From Hexactinellida sp. DTS-2022 (lineage: Eukaryota > Porifera > Hexactinellida), in NCBI GenBank assembly GCA_028753945.1, contig JAPNXP010000010.1, forward strand, positions 1,863,042-1,927,041: a DNA stretch of 64,000 bases, given 5' to 3'. Made by a program: the position numbers and the translations under genes. Shown here one piece after another: positions 1 through 11,843 of this stretch (its first letter is position 1; every line of letters begins with the position of its first letter). The notes under the pieces were generated by a model. It searched no databases. It saw only the letters and a list, made by a program, of their open reading frames with translations, and had not been told where the DNA came from.

Positions 1-259
1 AGACATCTTCATATAAATGTACTCTGTTAACTTTGGTTTTTAATATTTAATAATTGAGAATTTCTGGGACCAATAATCAGTTAATTTATACTTTAGACAT
101 TATTTCTTAAGATTAATTAGTTCTGTTAACTTTTGTATTTAAGATAAGAGAATGTTCTAGTTCAGTTAATTAATACTTTAGACATTATTTCTTAAGATTA
201 ATTAGTTCTGATAACTTGGTATTTAAGATTAGAGAATGTTCTAGAACTTCTGGTACCAG

Positions 260-782
260 CAGTGGCGGCGCCAGGATTTATAATCAGGGGGGGCTCTGGG
301 GGGGCAGGGGGATTTCAGGGGGGGGGGGGGCACAATTAATAAATATTTTTAATGCTCCATTACAAGACTATAGAATAAAGTTTAAGAAATCCATCAAATT
401 TTTCGTAATAAAGGAGCTACAGCAGAGGAGGGAATTGTCGATTGGTACAGCGGTGAAGGCATTTAGGAATACTTGAAAATTTCATTATTAGAATAAATAA
501 AAATTATTTGCCATTTTTAATGAATTATATAATTTAGATAGTGAATTAGTGATTACGAAATGAAAACAAATGAATTCCAATTACTATGTATATGCTTTCA
601 TTTTTCAAATATTCATTCTAATTCAAAGGTACAGGGACAATATAAATGTAATTTCTATATCACAAGCTCGTTTAGAGGTTGTAATATCCTTATCAAGATG
701 ATATTCTATTGCAGCTCCAGGGGGGGGGGGGGGGGGGACCCGAAAATAGGGGGGGCTCGAGCCCCCCCTGGCGCCGCCTCTG
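260..782. mobile_element. hAT-type MITE, 523 bp
   Basis: The ends are inverted copies: CAGTGGCGGCGCCAGG on the left and its near complement at 767-782. They are flanked by a perfect 8-bp direct repeat, GGTACCAG, at 252-259 and 783-790. An 8-bp target duplication and CAG...CTG ends are typical of the hAT superfamily. The interior has no transposase. It holds poly-G runs (about 318-330 and 721-737) and AT-rich filler. Short ORFs across it read the G-runs and are not genes. Confidence 0.82.
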
Positions 783-831
783 GGTACCAGTAATAAAATA
801 ATTTATACTTCAGACATTAAGGTCTAAAAAC

Positions 832-1272
832 AAGCAAACTGACTTTTCTAAGGTTTTCTAACTTTTCTAATTTCATAATTAGTCGTTAAGAACTAACTCT
901 ATGGTGTATTTTTGTCAGGACAGCTCTTAATTAAATGTCTCGAAATCTTTCGAAAAATCGGTCAAAAGGCTCCTCCACCACATGGCATCTGTAATTAATC
1001 AGGGGTACAAATACATTTGTTATATACTAGTAATTCAGGTAAGACCTTATAAAATCAGCCTCTGGTAGTGTCAGGAAGTTAGAACTAAGCTCAAGGGAAT
1101 TTTTCTTGCTCCCTGTAGGATTATATGCTACCTGTTTGTTTTTGCCCCCTGAAGTTGCAAAATTTCCTTGTATTATAAATATTTTGAGTTGTCCTGACAA
1201 AAGTATTCCATAGATTGTTGCAGAGTAAATTCTAATTATGAAATTAGTTTCCTTAGAAAAGTCAGTTTGCTT
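832..1272. repeat. Inverted-repeat element (MITE-like), ~440 bp
   Basis: Arms of about 90-100 bp begin AAGCAAACTGACTTTTCTAAG at the left and recur as the reverse complement ending at 1272. The inner part of each arm contains TTTTGTCAGGACA or its complement. No clear target duplication was found, so the superfamily is unknown. No coding content is seen. Confidence 0.6.
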
Positions 1273-2571
1273 AAATTCTGATTACTCGACTATATTGATT
1301 TATTACTATTGTGTTCTGTAAGTTACCCGACGCTTTTCAAAGAGGGCTTGGTCCGTACTGGTCCATTTACCACAACTTACCTTTGGACATTCGCCCCCCC
1401 CCCCCCCCCCAATATTGGTGCACCTCATAATTTTATCCTCCCTAAATCAGCAAAATATTGTTGTCATAAATTGTTAGTAATACTCAATAATATTTTAAAA
1501 TCCTCTTCACCCAGAAATTTTTTCTCGCTCGCTGCGCTCGCTCGTCTATAAACCCATGTATACTTAGATTAACCTTGGGATATTATTACATACTGACGCT
1601 TTTCATCATAATGAGACCATATGATGTTCACCCCCATCCTGTTTTTATAATCGATGCCCTTGTCAATAGAATCCTTCAGACTTAGGTATGTCCTGGGGGT
1701 GCCAGATTTTCGGGTATCAGGGGGTTCACGAGTTTAAAAAAGTTTGGGAAACACTGCCTTAATTAGTTCTGTTAACTTTGGTACCTATACATACAGTAAC
1801 ATGCTTTAATTTTATTTCCCATTAGGTTTCCTAAAATATCCTAAAGAAAGGCGTATCATCTAGAAACTCTCAGGACAGAATACATAATATCAAGATGTTA
1901 TTGAATTCAATCTCAAAATGCATATCAGACTTTTGAAATTCATACAGGAGCTGACGATTTACTAAAATAGTAACCGAGTTGGATCTCAATTGTACAGATT
2001 GCATTGGCAATATATTGAGTTGTATAAATTCCTAGGGTCTCAATTAATTATGCAAGATTTTGTATCCAATTAATAACAACCACTATTGACTATTGTACAT
2101 TATAGCAGGGTTTTATTTAAGGTTGAGACCTTGGTGTAACTCAGCGCGTCCTTGGTGTAACTCAACACTCCAGCGGCCGCGGCCAACCGATACACTTGGT
2201 GTAACTCAACACTGCAAAGGCCGCGGCCGACCCGAATCGTGGTGTACTCCAAAAAATCTTGGCGCAAACTTTACACCAAGATCGGCATTAAAAACCCCCT
2301 GCATTATAGAATGGCTGATTATATAGAAACGAATCGACTCTGTTATTATACAGTGCATCTAATAATTTATTTCCTTTATCCAGGCGTGATAATTTTATTT
2401 CTGCACTTTGATAGTTGCAAAAATACCAGATATAGAAAGGGAAGCCCTTATTGATTTACATCTATTGCCTTTGTATGTACTCAATTTACAAAATAAGAAA
2501 GTGAAATATGTACATTGCAACTGTTGTGAAAACAAACTCTGGCTGGCTACAATAGGATGGTACAAACATCA
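1273..2571. other. Non-coding stretch with a hAT-like end and a GC-rich tandem repeat
   Basis: No gene is seen. A C-run lies at about 1394-1411. The sequence ending near 1758 (AGTTTGGGAAACACTG) looks like a hAT MITE end, and a related start, TTGTTTCCCAAACTT, occurs near 7309. At about 2129-2260 a ~45-bp unit containing GGTGTAACTCAACACT and GGCCGCGGCC is repeated about twice, with a partial third copy. This is a GC-rich island in AT-rich surroundings. Confidence 0.45.
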
Positions 2572-2998
2572 CATACCTGCCAAACGTACAGGGATTCCCT
2601 GTACAGTACAGAGATTTTAACCATTTTGGCTGTTCTGTACAGGCGTACAGGGATTTATTACATTTGTACAGGGATTTTTATTACTAATAAGGAGTCAAAT
2701 AATGTCTAAAATAGTCTACAGTGATGATAGTATATTCTGCCATGTATCCTGCATTGACCACATAAAGGCACAACTTGGTTTACATATTTTTTCAAGTTAC
2801 ATGGATTTCCTGTACAGTATATAAGTAAATGCTTTCTCCTTTCTAAAGTGATAATTTTGATATGTCTATAGTAATTACCAGGACGATTGAGCATAGGGAG
2901 CGAGAAAATCTTTGAGGGTGTACAGGGATTTTGTCCAATGTACAGGGGAATATTTGAGCCCTGTACAGGGATATGACTCAAATAGGTTGGCAGGTATG
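2572..2998. mobile_element. MITE with 6-bp TSD, family 'CATACCTGCCAA', copy 1
   Basis: Inverted ends CATACCTGCC / GGCAGGTATG are flanked by the 6-bp direct repeat ACATCA (2566-2571 and 2999-3004). The interior repeats the motif GTACAGGGAT and its complement many times. A second copy at 18860-19260 has the same ends and also a 6-bp duplication, so the 6-bp length is characteristic of the family. It encodes no transposase. The superfamily is uncertain: 6-7 bp duplications are known for Dada-type and some other elements. Confidence 0.75.
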
Positions 2999-3890
2999 AC
3001 ATCATGTGGCTTTTTTTCCGGTGCAAAACAGGTTGCACTTAAGCCCACTATACATGCTGCAATATGTTGCGATTTAATCCATCAATTTCCTGAATATTGA
3101 ACATCAACATGACAATATAGTGATGCAACTGTTGCATCGTGTAATGTGGGATTTAATTCAGGTTTGCTTCAAATTCAATGTGCACTCTCCTGGTAACGTG
3201 ACTCTTAAGAGACAGATAGATTCTTATGGATTAGAAGTTTAGGTTAAGTTGAACTACGTATATTGTAATTATATATTTAGTGATTACATTCCTTTTATAT
3301 TCTAAATGTTGGCAGTGGTGGTCCCAGGGGGGGGGGCATCCGGGGCAAATGCCCCGGATCTAGTAGACTCTGTCCCGGCCCCGTGTCCTGAGTTGATTTT
3401 CGCCCCGAGTAGACATCGGGTTGAATTGCCATCCTAATCTTTTTGTAGAATTTACTATTGTTACATTCATCAATTAGAATATTCCTGTGATGGAATACTC
3501 TAATTGATTGATTCTTTTGAACTTGAACCTCGTAAATTCAATTCATCGAACAAAAGCGACTATCAAAAATCTGTTCTTAGAATTTTTTATATTTACCAAA
3601 CTTATACCAATTAACCATAAGCGTCGGAATGGGCCGCTAGACTTCGTGCCGCCCGCTCCGAAGTCTCCAGGGCCGGCCCAATCGATTCAGGGGCCGCTAC
3701 GTTCACGACATGAGTCTCACTTCGAGTTCATGCAAGGGTTTATGTGCATCAGTGCATGCGGGCGGGTGGCCGGGTTAGCCGGACGCTTTCATCGATCTAC
3801 ACTTTTCTAGGAATTTGGGGATTGTGCCGGCTAGCCGGGTGGATCCGACGCCTATGCAATTAACATTATTGAAAGGAATGATTATATGAT
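2999..3890. other. Gene-free stretch with G-rich and GC-rich patches
   Basis: About 3315-3420 starts CAGTGGTGGTCCCAGGGG, which resembles a hAT MITE end, and contains a G-run. About 3625-3860 is a GC-rich patch with CCGGCC and GGCCGG motifs, unlike its AT-rich surroundings. Neither has a credible coding frame. I could not delimit either as an element. Confidence 0.35.
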
Positions 3891-3894
3891 GATC

Positions 3895-4640
3895 CATGGC
3901 CTACTATAATACGGCTATACATGCTGCCGAATCATAGTAGGAAATAAGAGTCCATTGATAAATAGGTTTTTTATATTTATCTCCATAACTAGTAATGATA
4001 GACGCCATAAATGTACTATAACTATATAGGAACTTGGTATCAAGGTATACATAGCATCCTTCATGACCTTCAGAATTGGGCTATGTCATCATATGATGAC
4101 GTAATCGATATTTTGGGTGCGAAATATCGTGTTTTTATAACCTGCTTTTACCATAGTTAAACTCATTACAGTGGAAGCCGCTTAATCGGGAGACGGTTAA
4201 TCGGGAAATTCGGTTATTCGGGACGAGGCTTTGGAAACCAATTCGTATCAAATAGTATAAAGAATATCGGTTAATCGGGAGAACCGGATAAACGGGACTA
4301 AATTCCTACTCCCGAGGTGTCCCAATTAAGCGGCTTCCACTGTATATATGTTCAAGATTGGAACATGATGATGCCCATAACTATTTGAATAAAATATATC
4401 GAAATTATAAATGGAATGTTGACACATTCCTCGGTTGCCAGGGAAATGTATATTTCCTAAAATGAGTCATAACTCAAAAACTATCGATTTTATGTAAACT
4501 GGGCTAGTTCTGATCTATCCGGAATAGGTAACTTCCTATTCATTGATAATACATAAATTATGCTTAACTTCATTAACTTTTGAGGTAATGAGATAATTAG
4601 CTTAGAAAAAGGAATTGAAAAATTTTAGCTGATTTGTATT
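3895..4640. repeat. One arm of a foldback repeat, interrupted by a pogo-type MITE
   Basis: This segment matches, in the same orientation or as complement, both arms of the palindromic repeat at 21946-22700. Shared landmarks are AATACGGCTATACATGCTGC, the ATCATATGATGACGTAATCG region, and the GGAATAGGTAACTTCCTATTC block. It is split at 4169-4342 by a TA-flanked MITE that the other copy lacks. There is no coding capacity. Confidence 0.7.
4169..4342. mobile_element. pogo/Tc1-type MITE, 174 bp
   Basis: Inverted ends CAGTGGAAGCCGCTTAATCG / complement are flanked by TA on both sides (4167-4168, 4343-4344). The related repeat at about 22425-22435 carries the uninterrupted sequence with a single TA. 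This shows both the exact insertion and the TA duplication expected of Tc1/mariner-pogo elements. No ORF. Confidence 0.88.
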
Positions 4641-5202
4641 TATTTTAAGATTATTAACAATTTATTGCTTACGATACACTTGACACTACAATTTATTTAT
4701 TAATGCTATTTTAGGTACAAGAGAACAAAATTAACAGATTCCTCATTGAAGATGAGTTACAGTTGCTGGCTGATAATGGTATTAAAATTTGAAGGTATGG
4801 TTTTGATAGATTATTTGCTTAATCAAAGAATAAGGCAATTATATTTTGTTATGTTACCAACTAATTTACAAGATCGGATACTGTAAAATTATATCTTGGA
4901 ATCTATTTTAGTGCTTCCCCCTATGGCAAATCCTGTTCATTCTGCGGATTCCTCCCTTAGGCCGTAAATATACATTCTAAGTTCCTTTGGAATATCTACA
5001 TCCGCCCGTGGATTCCAGTGGAGAAATCAGTGATCTATTTAATTAGTAACATTCAAAAGAATTTATGTTTGGTGATTATTGGGGACTGTAGTAGCCTTTT
5101 CTACTAGACTTAAACTTCAAATTCATAAAAATTGATAAAATACCTTGATTAATGAGGTTATTAACTTATCAATTTTTATTCTATTCATGGATGACAAACC
5201 TA

Positions 5203-5265
5203 AAGGAGCCTAACCCAAACCCAAAGGAGCCTAACCCAAACTCAAAGGAGCCAAACCCAAACGAG
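5203..5265. repeat. Short tandem repeat, ~21-bp unit, about 3 copies
   Basis: The unit AAAGGAGCCTAACCCAAAC is repeated three times with small changes. It lies in otherwise featureless AT-rich DNA (4640-5523). Confidence 0.75.
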
Positions 5266-5523
5266 ATAAAAAGGGGAGAAAAGAGGGGGCAGCTCAGACT
5301 GCCCTCCAATTTAAAAAGATCAAGATTTTAAATGACATTCTACAGGTATGGTTCTTTGCATATTGTGCATTATAATAATTTTTATGTTAATTTAACATTT
5401 AGGGTAATACTCAAATAAAGAACCTAAAGCTAACAGTTGCATTTAGTGTTTCAAGTAAGTTTAACATTCAATTATTGTTCATTATAAATAATAACCAAAC
5501 CCTTCTTATGTAAATTTTATATA

Positions 5524-5972
5524 CAGTAGAACCTCCCAGATCCGGACCTCTCAGAACCGGGCACCTCCTTAAACCGGGCAACATTTTTGTATATGTTCAA
5601 AATTTATTCGCCATTTTTCTGGGAATTAGCCCCAAAAATATAGTTTATCTTTGCAGATTTGTATGTCAAACATGTTACTAAAAGTAGAACCACCCTTATC
5701 TGGGCGGTAAATAGTGGTTTGGATTTGGCCATATGGTAATCTCGCTAATTTATATACGATTCATATTCGAAATTTATGAACTCTTTTGGTAAACCTATAT
5801 CAAGATCAGATGTCGGAGGTGCGTATCAGGTCAGCCAACAGCTATTGAGACACCAGAACATAAACACTAGTTGATTATACAATAGAAATTATGATTATTT
5901 CCGAGAACCGGGCAAATTCTAAGATCCGGGCACCCCCCGGACGAGGCTGCCCGGATTGGGGAGGTTCTACTA
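5524..5972. mobile_element. pogo-type MITE, ~449 bp
   Basis: The left end is CAGTAGAACCTCCCAGATCC. The right end is its complement with the last base changed. TA lies on both sides, in a TATATA run on the right. Internal arms contain CCGGGCA motifs. There is no transposase; it would be mobilised in trans by a pogo/Tigger-like enzyme. Confidence 0.78.
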
Positions 5973-6217
5973 TATATATATATAGCTTAATCAAGCAAGA
6001 CCGGTCAAGAAAGATTCATGTTCTGTACTATTAATTAATTGTATTATAGGTTATTCGTTTAATTAATTGTTTGTTTATGTTATTGTACTTTAATTTATTA
6101 ATAAATCAATAATTCTCTCATTTATTAGTAAATCACTAATTACTCTCACTTGAATTTGAGTGGCAATTACTTCTCAATAATAGTTTATGATGAAGTTTGA
6201 CAAAGTATATAGATAAA

Positions 6218-6385
6218 CAGTATACTCCGCTTAATAGAGCCACAGTTAATAGATTTCTACGCTTAATGGGGTCAAATTTCACAGGATTTATAGGACGGAA
6301 TTATAGTTTGGCTTGGAAAATTTTCGGTTGATAGATATCTCTGCTTAATCGGGTCAAACTACCATGGTCCCGAGGTGACTCTATT
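6218..6385. mobile_element. Partial pogo-type MITE
   Basis: It starts CAGTATACTCCGCTTAAT, close to the ends of the element at 25103, and contains internal CGCTTAAT repeats. The right end is degenerate (GAGGTGACTCTATT) and the final complement is not clear, so it is called partial. Confidence 0.5.
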
Positions 6386-6608
6386 CTAAAATACCAAAGT
6401 TAGCAACTAATTTATCTTGAGAAATATATCCAAAGTATTCCAAAATAGAATCAAAAATACAGTATTATAGTGTGGAAAAGGTAGAAATGATGTTTCTAAT
6501 TATAACAAACTAGCCAGTGACCCGTATTGGTCGCCATAAATCAATATGTGTTCGAATATTTCGGAAAACGGGAGTGATACGACCCCCAATTAGTTTAGTG
6601 AGGAGTAA

Positions 6609-6714
6609 GGCCGCACAGCGGCCGTTAACTTGAGGTGCCTAGCACCGATCCGTCGCAAAGCGACAGAGACCGAAGGGCTCGTTGAATATAAGACCTGACC
6701 TGACCTGACCTGAC
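6609..6714. repeat. Cluster of three perfect GC hairpins followed by (ACCTG)4
   Basis: Three stems with 3-nt loops follow each other: GGCCGC-aca-GCGGCC (6609-6623), GGTGC-cta-GCACC (6634-6646) and GTCGC-aaa-GCGAC (6652-6664). About 28 bases later comes a run of ACCTG pentamers (6692-6714). It is more GC-rich than its surroundings. It could be the body of a short retroposon or a structured RNA, but no tRNA or SRP-like promoter is recognisable. Confidence 0.5.
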
Positions 6715-6780
6715 AATGCGAGATCTTTTGACAAGCCTGTAGTCAGTATGCAAATATCTTCCTTACATGTGACTACCTAT

Positions 6781-7012
6781 TCTACAATAATACATTTCTT
6801 ATGTCTACTCTAACTGAAGTCGAGAATTTGATAAAATTACCATATATGAAAAAGGTGTGAAAACCGAAAAACTCATAATTCACATTATTTGAGATTAGGC
6901 AATATGACCAATGGACTCCAAAATATGACTTCCTAATACATTTCGACAATAATACATTTCCTGTGTCTAGCATTAGCGGATTACGAGAAATTAATAAGCA
7001 CAATGGACCCAA
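6781..7012. repeat. Diverged copy of the repeat found at 44851-46034
   Basis: It shares with that element the TAATACATTTC, ACCATATATG and CCTGTGTCTAGCATTAGCGG motifs in the same order. It looks like an old single-arm fragment. No coding function. Confidence 0.6.
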
Positions 7013-8793
7013 GTTCCTTGACCCGAGCTGGCAGCCTGCAGTCCTCTATTAAAGTAGTCTATGCTAGGTGTATATATTTACCACGGATTTGATTCAATTG
7101 TATTATTAATGGGAAACAATTATCCGTGGTTGGGGGCGGCTACTATTTGAGTAAATACTGTAATTATTGTTTTCTTGTCTAAAGTTTCCATAGGACCTGC
7201 TGCCATGCCATGTTTGACAGAATCAGAGTTCACGACTAATAGTTTAACTCATTTTTGATAATAAATTATAGAAACATAGTATGCACTTTGTTGCATTAGT
7301 CTACACCATTGTTTCCCAAACTTTTACAAAAACCGGGCTTTTGGTCCCACTTGGAATTTGAAAAATCGCGTGTCCCTAATGAATTATAAACAATAATTTT
7401 CTAAGCAAATAATTTTAATACTATGAAAATTCACAATTGAAAGATACTAATAAATTATAACTGCAAAAGAGCAAAAACTATTTTTATACTACATTTTAAA
7501 CTGTATTTTTAGTTCAAGGTGATTATATTTAATATAAAAACTTTGCATGCTTAAATACGTATTTACATTTAATTATATCTCGCGGCAGTGGTGTACTGTG
7601 ACCAAATGTCGTTTCCCAAGATGTAAAATTAATAGATTTACTTCGGGATTTTGTGGTAGTAATTTAAGAAAAAATTATGTTCATTAGTTGTTTTGTGTAA
7701 TTTTAAATTTAAGATTCATGGACATGCACTTGTTTTTAGGATTTTAATATCTTTGTTTTTAGGATTAGATATTTTAATATATTTTGAGATTAGTCGACTT
7801 TTCCTATTGGAAACATGCTTGATACAACCTTCCCATTCAGAAAACCCGTATTTTTAATGAGCGAATTCCACTAAACTACATATAATTTCAAAATCAGAGA
7901 GGGTTAATTTATTAGAGTATAGTTTTATTTAATTAATTAATGAAGAAATTAAGTAACCGAATGATAAACCAGTAAAGACAATAAAAACCCCCAAATAATT
8001 AAGTATATATTTGGAATCTTTGTTCGATAGTAGACGTACATATTGGTCATTGTTCCAGGTGTATGCTGCAATCTTCCCACACGACAATCAGCCTATTGTT
8101 GGCTAATTTCATCGTCATCATCGACATCTGATGAAGAATCGCTTTGGAGATCTCTATTTATTTACTTAACAGGACGAGAACTATTATATTAAGTATTGAG
8201 AAAATTGTTGATTGATGAAAAGGGTTGTGATGAAATGAGAAGGCGGCTAAAATGCTTTAGGTAGCATTAGATCTGTATTTCATTCCAATTAAATAAACTT
8301 CCTTTATCTTTTTAATACTGAGAAATTGCTGGCTTTGAATAAGCTAATTAATTGATGCCTATCTAACGTCCTCCAAAAAATCAGTGCCTTTGTATAGAGC
8401 ATATATAATACATTGATATCAAATATATTAAACAACATTTCTAATAGAGAAATCTTAAATATAATTTTTCTTTATAGATACAATCTATTTACTTATTATT
8501 TTAAAACTATTAATTTGATAAATTATCATATGTAATATGATAGAATTCCAATATCGGTTCATAATGGCTCACTGTGTGTTTATATAGTATGATCCAGCTT
8601 ATTTGCTCCAAACTAACAGCTTTTATAAAATATGCCTATCATACATTTATTTTTAATTTATTTTAGTGTTTAGCCATATATGTGTTTATTCAATAAGCTA
8701 TCGAAAATAATTCAATGTCTCCAGCCCAGCGTTTCTCCATATGCATTTTAGACTTACTTATATGCTCCCTTGTGTTGCGATTTGTAAGTTCGT
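7013..8793. other. AT-rich stretch with no gene seen
   Basis: No ORF, splice-bounded coding block or RNA gene is supported. A possible MITE start, TTGTTTCCCAAACTT, lies near 7309 and resembles the complement of the end at about 1758. Confidence 0.4.
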
Positions 8794-8954
8794 CAGGGTA
8801 GCCCTGGGTATTGGAATTCACACATGTGGGAATCCTATGCAATTCTCACAGGATTATCACTAGCACTTCCACAAATTCCTACAGATAATTATATTTAAAT
8901 AAAGCGTTGTGTTCATTCATTATGGTTGTAGACAAGTATCTAAATCTATATATA

Positions 8955-10735
8955 CTAGCGCGCTTCGCTTGCTAAGTCGCTTCCCGGCAGAACACAACCA
9001 CAACCAACCGCTTCGCGGTTGGTGTGTTGTTTATGCTCCTAATATTGATTATAAAGCGTAAATGGGCCTAAATAGTCCAATTTAACAATGTGAAATTTTA
9101 ATGATTACGTCATCATGCGCTAATGAGTAAGCATATTGGCAATCTGGTGTGACCAACTTGTCCGCATCATTAATGTGCATGTTCTATTAAATTTTCAGAC
9201 TGTTATCTCTCAGAGGGCGGGAATTATGCGCGATTAAGTGAATTTTCAGGGTTCTCGAAATGTGACAATTACGTCAACTTGTCGAGGTGTGAGAAATTTT
9301 GAGTGGAAACCTCAACTTGTTGGCGGGTGCCAAAAGTTAGCCCTATATGCCAAAAATCCCATTTGGAAACCGTCCACTTTCTTCAGTCAACTCGTAACAT
9401 ACAAACAAATATATATATGTTGCAGTCCATGTGCGTTTCAACGCCACTCGCATTTGGCGCATTTTAATTCAGCCAAACGCGTTTGGCGTGTTTATATACG
9501 CCATTCGCGTTTCTAACATTATTGCTTTTTATTTGGTGTTATTTAATTAATGCTAGTTAGATTATTCACAAACAGCGTTATCTAATTAAAATTTAAATAT
9601 CTGTTCTACAATATTACTGTTAATTTTAATCTCTGTACCAAAATAATACCATTGCGACTTATACAAAATATTTAAGGTTAAATTACCCCACGTGAATGAA
9701 TGTTCTTGTATTAATCTGTAATTGTGAGAAATATATACCTATACGATACAAATCAATAAACCAAAAAGAAAATGTCCCTATCTATTATGCTTTTTATTTT
9801 TTGTCGGTTTCAAAATTTGGCTAATACAAATCTCCCATAGGGCGATTTCCAAATGTGGTGGTAGATATTATGCGGTAATTTGGCAATGCGGCCATCAATG
9901 TTTGTTATCAGAATCAATATTTAAAGATTATAAGCGTAAGGAGTTGGTAGACGGTTTACATTTTTGAATTATGACTTGGAATTTTTATTATCAAGCATTT
10001 AATCAAATTTCGCATAAAAAGATGACCTATTTATTCATTTTTTGGTTTCAAAAGGTCGCAATATTTTTTATTTAGATCTTATCAAAATTCTAAACCGCCC
10101 ACCAACCGCCCATAACGATGATCTATCCGATAGATTACACAGTACAGGTCTTTAGCAAAAAATGATCTTGCAAACCACAGACTTATCAGGGGGAGTCTGA
10201 AAAAATCCCCCTATGGGACTTTTGTATTAGGATAATACTGCAAGCCCAATAATTTCGAATTTATAGAAGATAATTAGATTTCGTTTTCAGTTTCGATATA
10301 GCTATAATGTCTTCAATCATATATGTGAAATTCAAACTCCCACCTTCAAAACTAAATTCATGTGTTTTTTTGGGTGAATCTGCCGTAATTTAACCTTAAA
10401 ACCATTGTGAATTAAAAACAATTCACGTTCAAAACTAAGTACGTAGTTGAACAATATGTACCTCGCCTTAGAGGGAAATATAATTCCCAATAATTCAAAA
10501 TTATTTGTATTGTTGAACATTATTTGAATTAAATAATACCAAATATAAAGAAATAATGTTAGAAACGCGAATGGCGTATATAAACACGCCGAACGCGTTT
10601 GGCTGAATTAAATTCAGCCAATTTTTTGGCTGAATTAAATTCAGCGTTGAAACCCACTTGGACTGCAACATATACACATTTACACATATATACCCAGCCT
10701 TGTGTTTTAATAGTATATATATATATATATATATT
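8955..10735 (-). mobile_element. Helitron-like non-autonomous repeat, copy 1 (interrupted)
   Basis: Two other members of the family lie at 58264-58560 and 60838-61300. Read on the minus strand it ends in a GC palindrome plus CTAGT (CGAAGCGCGCTAGT), with a second hairpin, CCAACCGCTTCGCGGTTGG, just inside. A hairpin followed by CTAG-type ends is the Helitron pattern. The other end is CAGCCTTGTGTTTTAATAGTAT plus an AT microsatellite (10714-10735). A 1252-bp TIR element splits it. No Rep/helicase ORF is present, so the Helitron label rests on end structure only. Confidence 0.4.
9419..10670. mobile_element. TIR element, 1252 bp, with ~150-bp inverted ends
   Basis: The ends TGTTGCAGTCC / GGACTGCAACA continue into long inverted arms containing ACGCGTTTGGC and CGCGAATGGCGTATATAAAC (complement on the left side). 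It sits within a TATA context. The related repeat at about 58530-58545 reads straight through (AACAAATATTTTATATACAC), so the insertion is real and the duplication is TA or TATA. No transposase ORF is present. Its short ORFs are not conserved domains. Confidence 0.72.
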
Positions 10736-11218
10736 TGAGAATCCTTATATAGACCTGAGCTTTGTAGAGTTCAGATTTTTTCCCATACTAAGAGCCCAGG
10801 CTTACTTTCTAAAGGTCAATTTCAAAGCTTTGGAAAAAAACTCACCTTTCTCAGTGCCTGAATACACATACTGAAAAACTGAACTCTACTAGAGCTGAGC
10901 TCTATATAAGTAATTTCTAGATATTTATAGTCAATATTAATTAATATACTTACTTACATAGATAAAATCCTGTGGGATTCAGTAGTAATCCTATGCGAAT
11001 TCCCACAAATCATGTGGGATCCTGTGGGTGGGAAAAACCTGTGGGTATGGGAATTAAATTCCCTTCCCACGGCAACCCTGGAATATATTCTATATGAAAA
11101 ATATTTTGCTGAATTTTCCTATTATGCTGTCAGTTATTATTATCTCCCCATTCTATAGTTATGGCTAGCAGAATAAATAATTTCCATCACCCGGATTATC
11201 AATAGTAGTTCTTATAAC

Positions 11219-11843
11219 TTAAGGCCACGGATCCCCTGGAAACTGGCGGGGGCCATACACTTGTTATTTTGTTCTATTACACTCTTCCCAATTATCTATT
11301 ATTCAAGACAAAGTTTGACTCTCTAGCTCATATACTTTCCGAGATATAGTGAGTTATGTGAATATGGAACTAGATGACATATCAATTACCATAACATTAA
11401 TTGAAATTTTCCTACCCATAGGAAAATATTAGAGAATTGGGCAGTCAGGATGAGGAGTGACTTGATAAAATTTTCTGGAATGTGCTTACATTCCAGAAAA
11501 TTTTATCAAGTCACCCCAATAGTATTGAAAGTAAACAATGAATCGCTAAAAGCTCTCTATCGCCTAATGCCTACTATATAGTAGTAACTTTTATAGTATC
11601 TATCACTGCATTGATAACTGCCCAATTCTCTAATATTTTCCTATGGGTAGGAAATTTTCAATTAATGTTATGGTAATTGATATGTCATTTAGTTCCATAT
11701 TCACATAACTCACTATATCTCGGAAAGTATATGAGCTAGAGAGTCAAACTTTGTCTTGAATAATAGATAATTGGGAAGAGTATAATAGAACAAAATAACA
11801 AGTGTATGGCCCCCGCCAGTTTCCAGGGGATCCGAGGCCTAAC
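11219..11843. repeat. Foldback element with ~220-bp arms
   Basis: The left arm begins AAGGCCACGGATCCCCTGG, and the right arm is its near-perfect complement ending near 11841. The arms match over more than 200 bp up to GAGAATTGGGCAG and its complement. No convincing target duplication is visible. The loop holds a separate perfect hairpin (11457-11514). Confidence 0.85.
11457..11514. repeat. Perfect 27-bp hairpin with a 4-nt loop
   Basis: GTGACTTGATAAAATTTTCT continues to GGAATGT, then the loop GCTT, then the exact complement. It lies in the loop of the larger foldback. Confidence 0.9.

Larger units (their letters stand above)
8794..11080. mobile_element. Possible hAT-type element (CAGGGTAGCC...) containing nested insertions
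   Basis: The left sequence CAGGGTAGCC...GGAATTC and the right sequence GGGAATTAAATTCCC...GGCAACCCTG are inverted and share internal TGTGGGAATCCTATGC-like motifs. This suggests one element split by the Helitron-like repeat inside it. The 8 bases outside each end (AAGTTCGT, GAATATAT) do not match, so the pairing is not proven. Confidence 0.4.

Noticed and set aside
6530-6720. SINE with tRNA-derived promoter
   Set aside because: GTTCGAAT near 6552 resembles a B box, but no A box at proper spacing and no cloverleaf could be drawn.
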